A stretch of 64,000 bases of DNA from Phytomonospora endophytica (GCF_014202425.1 NZ_JACHGT010000019.1:121311-185310), one strand, 5' to 3'; positions 36,129 to 44,799 are shown, counted from the first letter of the stretch. Numbers and translations: made by a program. Notes: a model not told the origin generated them from the letters alone.

Positions 36129-36686
36129 ATGTATCAACCCGTCCCCGCCCAGGTCCCCGACGAGCGGCCCGCGGAAGCCACCAAGGGCGCGGCCGCGATC
36201 GGCGTGACCTGCCTCGGCCTGCTGGTGTCCACCTTCTCGGCCGTCCTGACCTTCACCTATGACCCCGACGGCGGCACCGACGCGGCCGTCGACGACGGTG
36301 CCCGGGGCTTCCTGATCGGGTACACCGGCTGGGGCGGACTGTCGGTCCTGCTGCTCATGCTCGGCGCGGTGCTCATCCTCCGCCGCATCGGCGGCGGCCG
36401 GATCCTCATCTGGGTCGTCGGCGGCATCTCCATCATGACGATGCTCAGCTGCGGCGGCGGCGGGCTCCTCGTCACGGTCATGGGCGCGCAGGAGGACTGG
36501 GACAACTACCCGCCGCAGTGGATGTTCCTCCTCGCCGTCGTCGGGTCCTTCCTCGGCCTCATCGCCCTCGTCACCGGGATGGTCTTCCTCGGCCGCCGCG
36601 CCGTCGGCCAGTGGCTCAAGCCGCCAATGCAGCAGTACGGGTACACCACACCGCAGTACCCGCCGCAGTCCCCGTACGGGTACTAG
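36129..36686 (+). CDS. Four-helix membrane protein with Tyr/Pro tail (clpB-side family member 4)
   Basis: A 185-residue protein with four helices and a C-terminal GYTTPQYPPQSPYGY tail. LILRRIGGGRILIWVVGGIS and LSCGGGGLL match the family motif, and RRAVGQWLKPPMQ mirrors member 2. An acidic loop (TYDPDGGTDAAVDDG) follows helix 1. The similarity along members 1, 2 and 4 argues for local duplication. Function is unknown. Confidence 0.78.
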   Translation: MYQPVPAQVPDERPAEATKGAAAIGVTCLGLLVSTFSAVLTFTYDPDGGTDAAVDDGARGFLIGYTGWGGLSVLLLMLGAVLILRRIGGGRILIWVVGGISIMTMLSCGGGGLLVTVMGAQEDWDNYPPQWMFLLAVVGSFLGLIALVTGMVFLGRRAVGQWLKPPMQQYGYTTPQYPPQSPYGY

Positions 36687-36778
36687 CCCACCGACCGCTT
36701 CGAACCGCACGTCCAGGCGTGCGCCCGTGGGTTACCGTCGAGCCGAGCCCACCCCTTCGGATTCCCTGGCAGGCCACC

Positions 36779-37303
36779 GTGGAAGACCCCTACGACCGAC
36801 CCCGCGCGGTTCCCCGCGCGCTCGTGGCCGTCGCGATCGGCTGGGGCGCGACGCTGGTCCACCTCGTCACCTTCGTCATCGTGCTCTTCGCCGTCGTCCG
36901 GGCCCAGCCCGGTGACGACGGCACCGGGGCCGCGGTCGTGGCCGTCGGGAACATGCTCGTCCTGGCCGCCGCCCTCGTGATGCTCCCGATCGGCGCCTTC
37001 CGCGTCCGCAAAGGCCTCGGCGACGGCCGGGTCATGGTCAGCGCGGCCGGTGTCGCGCCCATGCCGGGATTCCTGTGCTGCACGAGTTTCGTCGGCTTCG
37101 CCGGGCTCACCTACCAGAACGTCGAGGACCCCGACGCCCTGCGCGACTCCCTCGCCGTCGTCAGCGGCCTGTGCTCGGGCCTGGCGTGCGTCGCGCTGAT
37201 CGCCGCGATCGTCTACCTGTGGCAACCGGCCGTCACCAGGTGGTTCCGTGCGAACCTCACCCTCGTCAGCGGACCCCGCCCCAGCGCGCCCGGCCAGTGG
37301 TAG
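36779..37303 (+). CDS. Four-helix membrane protein (clpB-side family member 5, divergent)
   Basis: A 174-residue protein with four helices. GLGDGRVMVSAAGVAP and GFLCCTS weakly keep the pattern of the other four (GR, small residues, Cys). The GTG at 36779 follows GGCAGG; there is no ATG alternative in frame. It ends RPSAPGQW. It lies 92 nt after member 4. Its assignment to the family rests on helix layout and this single motif. Confidence 0.65.
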   Translation: MEDPYDRPRAVPRALVAVAIGWGATLVHLVTFVIVLFAVVRAQPGDDGTGAAVVAVGNMLVLAAALVMLPIGAFRVRKGLGDGRVMVSAAGVAPMPGFLCCTSFVGFAGLTYQNVEDPDALRDSLAVVSGLCSGLACVALIAAIVYLWQPAVTRWFRANLTLVSGPRPSAPGQW

Positions 37304-37345
37304 GACACATTCGGCTGATCAACCGGCTTGGCGGGACCCGCTACC

Positions 37346-37978
37346 GTGGATGACGTGGATGGACTCCTCGTTGCACTGATCGTCCTGGTCGCTTTGGTGG
37401 CCATCGCCGGACTCGTGGTGGTTCTGCTGGCCCGGAACGCCGCCAAGAAGCAGGCGCGGAAGGCCGCGTGGGAGGCCAACCGCCCCCGCGACCCCTTCTC
37501 CAGCGCCGACACCGACTCGCTGCGGGGTGACCCTCGTCGCATCAAGGCCGGCGACATGGTCGACGTCCGCGGCGAGAACTTCGCCGTCCGCGGCACCCTC
37601 CGCCTCACCGAGGGCGGCTACTCCTGGACCGAGCAGCTGCTCGACACCGGCACCGGCCGCCGCCGCTGGCTGTCGGTCGAGGAGGACCCCGACATCGAAC
37701 TGGTCCTGTGGGACGAGCTGCGCGACGTCACCGTCGCCCCCGGCCCCCGCGACCTGCACCTCGACGGCCGCGTCTACACCAGCCACGAGCACGGCCGCGC
37801 GCAGTTCACCGGCGAGGGCACCACGGGCCTCCACCCGAACGGCACGATGCGCTACCACGACTACCGGGCCGGCGACGGCACACGCCTCTCCTTCGAGGAC
37901 TTCGGCGAGACCGGCAAGTGGGAGTGCGCCCGCGGCGAAGTGCTCAGCCGCTACGACGTCACCATCTTCGCCGCGTAG
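37346..37978 (+). CDS. DUF4178-domain protein with N-terminal membrane helix
   Basis: About 210 residues: one helix (residues 5-28, LLVALIVLVALVAIAGLVVVLL), a basic stretch, then a DUF4178 domain (IKAGDMVDVRGENFAVRGTL, WTEQLLDTG, RRWLSVEEDPDIELVLWDEL). The start is ambiguous between GTG 37346 and GTG 37355. It leads a five-gene unit (DUF4178, DUF2617, DUF4247, DUF350, spermidine-synthase-like) that recurs in actinobacteria. Its role is unknown. Confidence 0.82.
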   Translation: MDDVDGLLVALIVLVALVAIAGLVVVLLARNAAKKQARKAAWEANRPRDPFSSADTDSLRGDPRRIKAGDMVDVRGENFAVRGTLRLTEGGYSWTEQLLDTGTGRRRWLSVEEDPDIELVLWDELRDVTVAPGPRDLHLDGRVYTSHEHGRAQFTGEGTTGLHPNGTMRYHDYRAGDGTRLSFEDFGETGKWECARGEVLSRYDVTIFAA

Positions 37979-38505
37979 TGCACGCCGAACTATCGGTCCC
38001 CTACGCCGACACCGCCCCCGGCCAGTTGAGCTTCGCCCTCGACCTGCCCGAACTGCCCGCCCTGGAGACGCGCGAACTCGCCGGCGTCTTCGACGGCGGC
38101 GAGCTGACCCTGCGCCTGCTCGGCGCGAGCCACCAGGTCGTGCTGCGCACGCCCGAAGGCACGCTCACCGAGACCCTGGCGTGCCTCACCGACCGCACCC
38201 CCAGCCTGCCCCCCATGGTGGAGACGCGAGTTGCGGGAATGCACTACCGTTTCGGCGTCTTCGTCGAGTCCCCGCCCACCGGGGATTTCGGTGACGTCGT
38301 CAGCACGCTGCGGCAAGGGGTTGCGCGCAGCCCGTACGGCCTGGTAGGTGTCTTCCCCGGTGACGACAACGCCATCACGGCGCTGCTCGTGGAGCCCGGC
38401 CACGCCCGCGTGGTCTGGCGTACCTGGCACGCCTACCCGCAAACCGGTCAACTGGTCGTCACCCGGACGACCGTGACCGCCCAGACAGAAGGGGACCCGA
38501 GATGA
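37978..38505 (+). CDS. DUF2617-family protein
   Basis: A 175-residue soluble protein. HAELSVPYADTAPGQLSFAL, LRLLGASHQVV and YRFGVFVESP are typical of DUF2617. The GTG start shares its first base with the last base of the upstream TAG, so translation is coupled. It also overlaps the DUF4247 start by four bases. Family function is not known, but linkage with DUF4178, DUF4247 and spermidine synthase is conserved. Confidence 0.82.
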   Translation: MHAELSVPYADTAPGQLSFALDLPELPALETRELAGVFDGGELTLRLLGASHQVVLRTPEGTLTETLACLTDRTPSLPPMVETRVAGMHYRFGVFVESPPTGDFGDVVSTLRQGVARSPYGLVGVFPGDDNAITALLVEPGHARVVWRTWHAYPQTGQLVVTRTTVTAQTEGDPR

Positions 38506-38963
38506 CGTCGGCAGTCGGCGCCGGATCCAATACGAAGAAGATCATCTGGTTCGTCGTCATCATCGCCATCGTCGGCGGCATCATCGCCGCCTGCGCCATC
38601 TCGGCGAGCGCCAACCAGTCGCCCGACGACTTCATCGAGCGCACCTACACCCGTGCCCCGCAGCTCGACGAGGACGAGATCGACGCCTTCACCACCACGA
38701 AGACGCCGGACGTCGTGGCGAACGAGATCGCCGCCCAGTCCAAGCCGGTCGACCGCAAGACCGGTTCGGACGGTTCGATCTGGTTCCAGTACAGCGACGA
38801 CATCGTGGCGATGTTCCCCTACAACGGGGGCACCAAGATCATGGCCGACGACTATGACCGCGTGCACCGCCACTACTACGTCTTCGTCGGCGGCTGGTGG
38901 TCGTCCAGCCCGCCCGGCGGCGGCTGGGGTCGCGGCGGCGGTTCCGGCGGCGGCGGCAAGTGA
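38502..38963 (+). CDS. DUF4247-family membrane-anchored protein
   Basis: A 153-residue protein with one N-terminal helix (13-34, IIWFVVIIAIVGGIIAACAI), whose end has a Cys that could also be a lipobox. A small outside domain (PDDFIERTYTRAP, YNGGTKIMADDYDRVHRHYYVFVGGW) follows, and a Gly/Ser/Trp-rich tail ends it. ATGA overlap with DUF2617. It fits DUF4247, part of the same five-gene unit. Confidence 0.82.
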   Translation: MTSAVGAGSNTKKIIWFVVIIAIVGGIIAACAISASANQSPDDFIERTYTRAPQLDEDEIDAFTTTKTPDVVANEIAAQSKPVDRKTGSDGSIWFQYSDDIVAMFPYNGGTKIMADDYDRVHRHYYVFVGGWWSSSPPGGGWGRGGGSGGGGK

Positions 38964-39000
38964 CGCGCAGGCCCAGTCCCTAACTTCCGAAAGGCAGACC

Positions 39001-39426
39001 ATGTTTCGCACGCTGGCCGAGGAGACCGTCGCGTCGCTGGCCTACAGCGGCGTCGGGATCGTCCTGATGGCCCTCGGCTATCTCCTCGTCGACGCCATCA
39101 CGCCCGGCAAGCTCCACGAGCTCATCTGGATGCAGCGCAACCGCAACGCGTCCATCCTGGTGGCCTCCAACATTCTCGGTGTCGGCATCATCGTCGTGGC
39201 CGCGATCGTCGCCAGTGAGGGGAAGCTCGCCCAGGGCCTGCTGTACTCCTTCGCCTACGGCGTGGTCGGGCTGATCGTCATGGCCGTCGCGTTCCTCGTC
39301 CTCGACCTGCTGACCCCCGGCAAGCTCGGCACGATCCTCGTCGACGCCGAACCGCATCCAGCGGTGTGGGTGTCGGCCGCCGTGCACATCGCCGTCGGCG
39401 CGGTCATCGCAGCGGCGTTGTCTTGA
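39001..39426 (+). CDS. DUF350-family membrane protein
   Basis: A 141-residue protein with four helices. The pattern repeats twice: GYLLVDAITPGKLHELIW and FLVLDLLTPGKLGTILV, i.e. two DUF350 units with the conserved D..TPG.L motif. Its TGA overlaps the TTG start of the spermidine-synthase-like gene (TTGA), so the two proteins are coupled. DUF350 (YjfL/UPF0719) neighbours polyamine aminopropyltransferases in many bacteria. Confidence 0.88.
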   Translation: MFRTLAEETVASLAYSGVGIVLMALGYLLVDAITPGKLHELIWMQRNRNASILVASNILGVGIIVVAAIVASEGKLAQGLLYSFAYGVVGLIVMAVAFLVLDLLTPGKLGTILVDAEPHPAVWVSAAVHIAVGAVIAAALS

Positions 39427-41045
39427 CCTCGCGGAACACCGCCGAAGCGGCCGTCTCCTCTGACGAGGAGGCGGCCATCGGCACGTCTGGAGCCGAGGCG
39501 CCCCCGGTGCGCGCCGGCCGGCTCTCCCGCGTGGCCCTGCTCCTGGTCGTGTTCATCTGCGCGGCCTGCGGTCTGGTCTACGAACTCGCGCTGGTCGCGC
39601 TGGGCAGCTACCTGATCGGGAACACCGCGGCGCAGGCCTCGATCGTGCTGGGTGTCATGGTCTTCGCGATGGGGATCGGGGCGCTCGCCGCGAAACCCCT
39701 GCAGCGCAAGGCCGCGGTGTCCTTCGCGCTGATCGAGCTGCTGCTGGCGCTGCTGGGCGGGCTGTCGGTGCTCGGCCTGTACGCGGCCTTCGCGTGGCTG
39801 CACCTGTACACCTTCGCGATGGTCGGTGTGGCGCTGATCGTCGGCGGCCTGATCGGTGCCGAGATCCCGCTGCTGATGGTGCTGCTCCAGCGCATCCGCA
39901 AGCAGGACGCGGGCAGCGCGGTCGCCGACCTGTTCGCCGCCGACTACGTCGGCGCGCTCCTCGGCGGGCTGGCCTTCCCGTTCCTGCTGCTGCCGGTGTT
40001 CGGGCAGATCAGGGGCGCGCTGGTGGTCGGCGCGGTCAACGCGGTGGCCGGGACGATCCTGGTGTTCACCTTGTTCCGTAAGGATCTCGGGGTCCGCGCC
40101 CGGATCGGGCTGGGGCTCGCGTCGGGTGCCGTGGCGGTGATCCTGGCCGGTGCCTTCGTGTTCTCCAGCTCCTTCGAGGCCAGCGCGCGGCAGGCGATGT
40201 ACCGCGACCCGGTCGTCTACGCGCAGCAGACGCGGTATCAGGAGATCGTGATGACCGAGGAGTTCTCCTGGGAGGGCTCGTCGGACTTCCGGCTGTTCCT
40301 CAACGGGGACCTCCAGTTCTCCTCGGTCGACGAGTACCGGTACCACGAGTCGCTGGTGCATCCGGTGCTCGCCGGGAGTCGCGGCGACGTGCTCGTGCTC
40401 GGCGGCGGCGACGGGCTCGCCGTCCGCGAGATCCTGAAGTACCCCGACGTGCGGACGGTGACGCTCGTCGAGCTCGATCCGGCGATGACCGACCTGGCAC
40501 GCACCGACGAGCGGCTCAGTGTCCTCAATGGACACTCGCTGGACGATCCGCGCGTCACCGTCGTCAACGCCGACGCCTTCAGCTGGCTGCGCGAGTCGGC
40601 CGGCACCTACGACGCGATCGTCGTCGACATGCCCGACCCCGACGAGACCGCCACCGCCAAGCTCTACTCGGTGGAGTTCTACGGCCTCGTCGGCAGCGTC
40701 CTGGCACCCGGCGGGCGGATGGTCGTGCAGTCGGGTTCGCCGTACTTCGCGCCGAAGGCCTACTGGTGCATCGCCGAGACGATGAAGGAGGCGGGACTGG
40801 CGACGGTCCCGTACCACGTGGACGTCCCGTCCTTCGGCGACTGGGGCTACTTCCTCGCCGTGCCCGGGGACACGCCGCCGACACTGACGATGGATCCGCC
40901 ACCGGGCCTGAAGTTCATGGACCAGCGGCTCCTGGAGGCCTCAACGGCGTTCCCGCTGGACCGGCCGCCGCTGGAGCTGGAGGCGTCGACGCTGATGAAC
41001 CCGGTGATCCTGGAGTACGCGCAAGGCGAGTGGCGGGACTACTGA
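39423..41045 (+). CDS. Membrane-bound spermidine-synthase-like protein
   Basis: A 540-residue protein. The N-terminal half has about seven helices (40-250). The C-terminal half is a class I methyltransferase-fold aminopropyltransferase: LFLNGDLQFSSVDEYRYHESLVHP, VLVLGGGDGLAVREILKYP (nucleotide motif) and DAIVVDMPDPDETATAKLYS. Soluble SpeE transfers aminopropyl from decarboxylated AdoMet to putrescine; membrane-fused forms are common and their substrate is uncertain. The TTG start at 39423 is chosen because it overlaps the DUF350 stop. Confidence 0.88.
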   Translation: MTSRNTAEAAVSSDEEAAIGTSGAEAPPVRAGRLSRVALLLVVFICAACGLVYELALVALGSYLIGNTAAQASIVLGVMVFAMGIGALAAKPLQRKAAVSFALIELLLALLGGLSVLGLYAAFAWLHLYTFAMVGVALIVGGLIGAEIPLLMVLLQRIRKQDAGSAVADLFAADYVGALLGGLAFPFLLLPVFGQIRGALVVGAVNAVAGTILVFTLFRKDLGVRARIGLGLASGAVAVILAGAFVFSSSFEASARQAMYRDPVVYAQQTRYQEIVMTEEFSWEGSSDFRLFLNGDLQFSSVDEYRYHESLVHPVLAGSRGDVLVLGGGDGLAVREILKYPDVRTVTLVELDPAMTDLARTDERLSVLNGHSLDDPRVTVVNADAFSWLRESAGTYDAIVVDMPDPDETATAKLYSVEFYGLVGSVLAPGGRMVVQSGSPYFAPKAYWCIAETMKEAGLATVPYHVDVPSFGDWGYFLAVPGDTPPTLTMDPPPGLKFMDQRLLEASTAFPLDRPPLELEASTLMNPVILEYAQGEWRDY

Positions 41046-41135
41046 CGCCGGGCACCGGTCGATCGACCGATGACGCCGGGCGCCGGGCGCGCGACCGTCG
41101 GTGCGCCCTCGTTCCCACACCCCTGGAGTGCGCCC

Positions 41136-42410
41136 ATGCGCCGATCCCTCGCAGTGCTCTGCGCCGTGCTCGCGGCCGGACTCGCCGCCGTCGCGCCGAC
41201 GAGTCCGGCGCACGCCGCCGCGCCGTTCAAACTGCCGTACCCCGCCGGGTCGGCCTACACGATCACGCAGACCCCCGGTAACCCCTACTCGCACAACGAC
41301 GCCTACAACCGCCACGCCGTGGACTTCGCCACGCCGTCGGGCACGCCGATCCTCGCCTCGGCGGCCGGGACGGTCTACTTCGCGTCCTGGTCGAACGGCG
41401 GCGGCAACATGGTGCTGATCGACCACGGCGGCAACAGATGCAGCCAGTACGCGCACTTGAGCGGCTTCAACGTCGCCGCGGGCGCGTGGGTCTCGCAGGG
41501 GCAGCGGATCGCGTCGTCGGGCGCCACCGGCAACGCCACCGGCCCGCACCTGCACTGGAACATCGTCTACTGCGACTCCCAGCTCAGCCGCGAGATCCCG
41601 AACTCCGTCGAGACGGGCACCAGCTACCCGACCGGGTACGCGCCGGTGAGCCGGAACGGCGGGTCGTCCGGCGCCGACATGGAGCGCGTGTCGGACTGGA
41701 GCGGTGACGGGAAGTCCGACGTGCTCGGGGTCGATGCGAGCGGGAACCTGCTGTACTACCCGCACAGCGGCAGCGGTCTGGCCTCACCGGTGAAGATCGG
41801 GCACGGCTGGGGCGGGTTCAAGCACGTCATGGCCGCCGACTGGAGCGGTGACGGCAAAGCCGACGTCCTCGGTGTCGACTCCGGTGGGGGCCTCTTCTAC
41901 TACCCGCACAGCGGCAACGGCCTGGCCTCGCCCGTGAAAATCGGGCACGGCTGGGGCGGGTTCAAGCACGTCATGGCCGCCGACTGGAGTGGCGACGGCA
42001 AAGCCGACGTCCTCGGTGTCGACGCGAGCGGGAACCTGCTGTACTACCCGCACAGCGGCAGCGGCCTGGCCTCGCCCGTGAAAATCGGGCACGGCTGGAG
42101 CGGGTTCAAGCAGGTGATGTCGTCGGATTGGAGTGGCGACGGCAAAGCCGACGTCCTCGGTGTCGACGCGAGCGGGAACCTGCTGTACTACCCGCACAGC
42201 GGCAGTGCCCTGGCGTCGCCGGTGAAGATCGGCCATGGCTGGGGCACGTTCAAGCACGTCATCGCCTCGGACTGGAGTGGCGACGGGCACGCCGACGTGC
42301 TGGGCGTCGACTCCGGTGGGGGCCTCTTCTACTACCCGCACAGCGGCAGCGGCCTGGCCCCACCGGTGAAGATCGGGCACGGCTGGGGCACCTTCCGCTT
42401 CGTGCTCTGA
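41136..42410 (+). CDS. Secreted M23 peptidase with five FG-GAP/VCBS-like repeats
   Basis: A 424-residue exported protein. The signal peptide (1-28) ends AHA-A. The M23 (LytM) domain at about 35-170 has the zinc motif NRHAVDFATPSG (HxxxD) and GPHLHWN (HxH). After a linker, five 48-residue repeats (WSGDGK-DVLGVD, LLYYPHSGSGLASPVKIGHGW) run to the end, each with a DxDxDG-like WSGDGKADV calcium-loop look. It probably cleaves peptidoglycan cross-links outside the cell, the repeats binding wall or forming a propeller. GGAG precedes the ATG. Confidence 0.9.
   Translation: MRRSLAVLCAVLAAGLAAVAPTSPAHAAAPFKLPYPAGSAYTITQTPGNPYSHNDAYNRHAVDFATPSGTPILASAAGTVYFASWSNGGGNMVLIDHGGNRCSQYAHLSGFNVAAGAWVSQGQRIASSGATGNATGPHLHWNIVYCDSQLSREIPNSVETGTSYPTGYAPVSRNGGSSGADMERVSDWSGDGKSDVLGVDASGNLLYYPHSGSGLASPVKIGHGWGGFKHVMAADWSGDGKADVLGVDSGGGLFYYPHSGNGLASPVKIGHGWGGFKHVMAADWSGDGKADVLGVDASGNLLYYPHSGSGLASPVKIGHGWSGFKQVMSSDWSGDGKADVLGVDASGNLLYYPHSGSALASPVKIGHGWGTFKHVIASDWSGDGHADVLGVDSGGGLFYYPHSGSGLAPPVKIGHGWGTFRFVL
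41694..42410 (+). repeat. Five 144-nt coding tandem repeats
   Basis: Unit starts at 41694, 41838, 41982, 42126 and 42270 are spaced exactly 144 nt and encode the 48-residue repeats of the M23 protein. DNA identity is high (several 60-base blocks nearly unchanged), so copy number could vary by recombination. Confidence 0.9.
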
Positions 42411-42420
42411 TTCGTACGGA

Positions 42421-42451
42421 GAGGGCTCCCGGCGTCGCTCCGGGAGCCCTC
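42421..42451. terminator. Bidirectional terminator
   Basis: GAGGGCTCCCGG (42421-42432) and CCGGGAGCCCTC (42440-42451) form a 12-bp stem between the M23 gene and the convergent aldo/keto reductase remnant. Confidence 0.75.
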
Positions 42452-42461
42452 GCGTCCGCGC

Positions 42462-42953
42462 TCAGGCCCCGACCGCCGACAGCCGCGCGAACTGCCCGTC
42501 GGTGAGCGCGACCTCGCCCGCCGCCACGTTCTCCGCGAGATGGGCCACCGGGCGCGTCCCGGGGATCGGCAGGATCACCGGCGAACGCCGCAGCAGCCAC
42601 GCGAGGGACGCCTGAGCCGGAGTGATGCCCAGTTCCACCGCCACGGCGGCGATCGGGCCGTCGGGAGCGGCGGCGGCCTTGAGCCGCACGACATCCACTT
42701 CGGACAGTCCGATGTGGGCGACGCCGCCCGCGCCGAGCAGCTGCCTCAAGGCGCCGATCTGGTCGGCGAAGGGCACCTGCGGGTCGACGCGGTGCAACTG
42801 GAGCAGGCCGATCCGCTCGACCTTGAGCCGCCGCAGGTACTCGGGACGGCCCAGCGGCACCCACTCACCGGGCGAAGGCCGGGTGACGCCGACCTTCGTG
42901 GCGACGACGAGGCCGTCCGCGTAGGGATGGAGGATCGGCGAACTGACCCGCAT
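42462..42953 (-). pseudogene. Truncated aldo/keto reductase remnant
   Basis: A 163-codon open frame matches the middle and end of an AKR (HPYADGLVVATKVG, RIGLLQLHRVDPQVPFADQIGALRQLL, HIGLSEV, ASLAWLLRRSPVILPIPGT). About 65 N-terminal residues with the catalytic Asp and Tyr are absent, and the text jumps from GLSEVDVVRLKAAAAPDG to PIAAVAVELG, losing about 40 residues of the barrel. Small blocks are also missing near RPEYLRRLKVERIG. The frame is open, so it is a deletion remnant rather than a frameshift. folP starts 87 bp away on the other strand. Confidence 0.72.
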
Positions 42954-43040
42954 GCGGACCTCCCTCGCCGCCCTCATCGCCGACACCGAGGCCGGCGCCC
43001 TCGCCACCGTCCGAACCCGCCCGGCGAGTACCGTGTCGCC

Positions 43041-43868
43041 GTGGGTGAACTGCCGCGGCCGGACCGGCCGGTGATCATGGGCGTCCTCAACGTGACGCCC
43101 GATTCCTTCTCCGACGGCGGACGCTACGCCGACCTCGGCGACGCCGTCGCGCACGCCGTCCGCATGCGCGACGAAGGCGCCGACCTCATCGACGTCGGCG
43201 GTGAGTCGACCAGGCCCGGAGCCGCACGCGTCGACGCGAAGACCGAGATCGCGCGCGTCGTGCCCGTCATCGCCGAACTCGCCGCCCTGGACGTCCCGAT
43301 GACCGTCGACACGACGCGGGCGGCCGTCGCCGAAGCCGCGCTCGCCGCCGGAGCCCTCGGCGTCAACGACGTCTCCGGCGGCCTCGCCGACCCCGACATG
43401 GCCAAAGTCGTCCGGGACGCCGACTGTCCCTGGATCCTCATGCACTGGCGTGGCCACGCCGACCGCATGGCGGATCTGGCGCGCTACGACGACGTCGTGA
43501 CCGACGTCCGCGACGAACTCGCCGCACGCGTCGACGCGGCCCTGGCCGCGGGAGTCGACGCCTCGAAGATCGCGATCGACCCGGGACTGGGCTTCGCGAA
43601 ACGGCCGGAGCACAACTGGGCTCTGTCCGCACGACTGGACGTGCTCGTGGCGATGGGGTGGCCGGTGCTGTTCGCGTCGTCGCGGAAGTCGTACCTGGGG
43701 ACGCTGCTCGCCGACGACGAGGGGCGCCCGCGACCGGTGGGCGAGCGGGAGGCGGCGACGTTGGCGACGACGGTGCTGGCGTTGGCCGCCGGGGCGTGGG
43801 GTGTGCGGGTGCACGATGTGCGCGGGAACGTGGATGCGGCGAGGGTTTGGGGGGCGACGGTGGGGTGA
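43041..43868 (+). CDS. folP: Dihydropteroate synthase
   Basis: A 275-residue TIM-barrel enzyme that joins hydroxymethyl-dihydropterin pyrophosphate with p-aminobenzoate. Motifs: VIMGVLNVTPDSFSDGG (pyrophosphate loop 1), DVGGESTRPGA (loop 2), IAIDPGLGFAKRPEHNW and FASSRKSYLG (Lys), with VRVHDVRGNVDAARVW at the end (Arg-His site). The GTG at 43041 is chosen; an internal ATG at 43077 would cut the first strand. It lies away from folB-folK. Confidence 0.93.
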   Translation: MGELPRPDRPVIMGVLNVTPDSFSDGGRYADLGDAVAHAVRMRDEGADLIDVGGESTRPGAARVDAKTEIARVVPVIAELAALDVPMTVDTTRAAVAEAALAAGALGVNDVSGGLADPDMAKVVRDADCPWILMHWRGHADRMADLARYDDVVTDVRDELAARVDAALAAGVDASKIAIDPGLGFAKRPEHNWALSARLDVLVAMGWPVLFASSRKSYLGTLLADDEGRPRPVGEREAATLATTVLALAAGAWGVRVHDVRGNVDAARVWGATVG

Positions 43869-43901
43869 GGGGGGTGGTGCCGTTCCGCTGCTGTGGTGGG
43901 G

Positions 43902-44061
43902 GGGTTGCGGGTTCACCCGCTCCACCGAGGCCCCTGCGTCCTTGAGATCGGGTGCGTTGCCGGGGCTCTGCCCCGGACCCCGCAAAGGGGCTTCGCCCCC
44001 TTGACCCCCGGCCTCGCTCGGGAGACTGGGGGTGCCTTAGCGGTCTTTGGTTGGGTGGCCG
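43902..44061 (+). repeat. GC-hairpin repeat, copy C
   Basis: A copy of the 24179 repeat in the same order: GGTTCACCCGCTCCACCG, TTGCCGGGGCTCTGCCCC, GGGGCTTCGCCCCC and GGTGCCTTAGCGGTC. It opens the second island, from just after folP. Confidence 0.85.
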
Positions 44062-44094
44062 GGGTTGTGGGGCTGGGGTGGTTCGGCACATGCG

Positions 44095-44218
44095 TGTCTC
44101 CGTCTTTTTCGGCCTTTTCAAGGGCACATGAAGAACCTGGGACAGTCAAGGGAAAGAGCGCCCTTGACAGCCCCAGAACCTTCATGTCGTCCAATCAATG
44201 GCCGAAGCGACGGAGACA
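44095..44218 (+). repeat. 124-bp terminal-inverted-repeat element, copy C
   Basis: Ends TGTCTCCGTC and GACGGAGACA, 124 bp, with CATGAAG/CTTCATG as the outer internal stem. The inner stem GTCAAGGG/CCCTTGAC is perfect; CTGGGACA against AGCCCCAG has two mismatches. A further hairpin with CCCTGGGG/CCCCAGGG ends and a GTCGCGC/GCGCGAC core follows at 44229-44263. Confidence 0.85.
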
Positions 44219-44391
44219 CAGGTAGATGCCCTGGGGTGTGTCGCGCTGCGCGCGACCCCAGGGGCTGGTCCCTAAGGGTTGCGGGTCGTGTGGTGGGTAT
44301 GGCTTCCCCGCGAACGCGGGAACACACCGCGAGGTCAACACCACCCGCACGCCCTGACGCAGGGGTGGTCTCGGTCAGCGACAGGACACAC

Positions 44392-44496
44392 GGCGAACGC
44401 AGGGACGGCGAACGCAGGGACGGCGAACGCAGGGACGGCGAACGCAGGGACGGCGAACGCAGGGACGGCGAACGCAGGGACGGCGAACGCAGGGAG
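44392..44496 (+). repeat. 15-bp tandem repeat, seven units
   Basis: Seven head-to-tail copies of GGCGAACGCAGGGAC from 44392, the last base of the last copy being G. No protein start with a ribosome site encodes it convincingly. Confidence 0.95.
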
Positions 44497-44680
44497 TGCC
44501 GAGACAGCAGGTCCGGGCGAGCGCGGGAAAGTGCCGAGATGGCGGGCGTTGCGCACGTGCGGGTTGTGGCAAGACAGCGAGGGTTAGGCACGTGCGGGTT
44601 GTGCCGAGACAGCGGGGGTCTGGGCGAGCGCGCGGGAACGTGCCGAGACGGCAGGGGCCATAGCGAGCGCGGGTGGTGTT
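44497..44680 (+). repeat. 35-bp degenerate tandem repeat, five units
   Basis: TGCCGAGACAGC-type starts at 44497, 44532, 44567, 44602 and 44641 (spacing 35, 35, 35, 39). Units share GCGAGCGCGGG or CACGTGCGGG at their middles and are imperfect. No spacers of CRISPR type are present. Confidence 0.75.
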
Positions 44681-44799
44681 GACCTCACGGTGTGTTCCCG
44701 CGCTCGCCGGGACGCACTACCCACCACACGACCGTGACCCTCGGGGACCGGCCTCGGGGTCGCGCGCAGCGCGACACACCCCTCACCACCACTAACCTG

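Noticed and set aside
39255..40817. Minus-strand open frame opposite the spermidine-synthase-like gene
   Set aside because: Shadow with His/Gln/Arg-rich text; the sense strand shows clear domain motifs.
42954..43080. Short plus-strand frame beginning MRTSLAALIADTEAG upstream of folP
   Set aside because: About 40 codons, no ribosome site, overlaps the folP start and the AKR remnant; not supported as a gene.
44118..44591. Repetitive open frames through the 15-bp array (SLRSP- or FAVPA-type repeats)
   Set aside because: The 15-nt unit keeps all frames open; no ribosome site, and the text continues into noncoding repeats.
44392..44680. CRISPR-like array
   Set aside because: The 15-bp units have no spacers and the 35-bp units are head-to-tail and degenerate; there is no cas gene.
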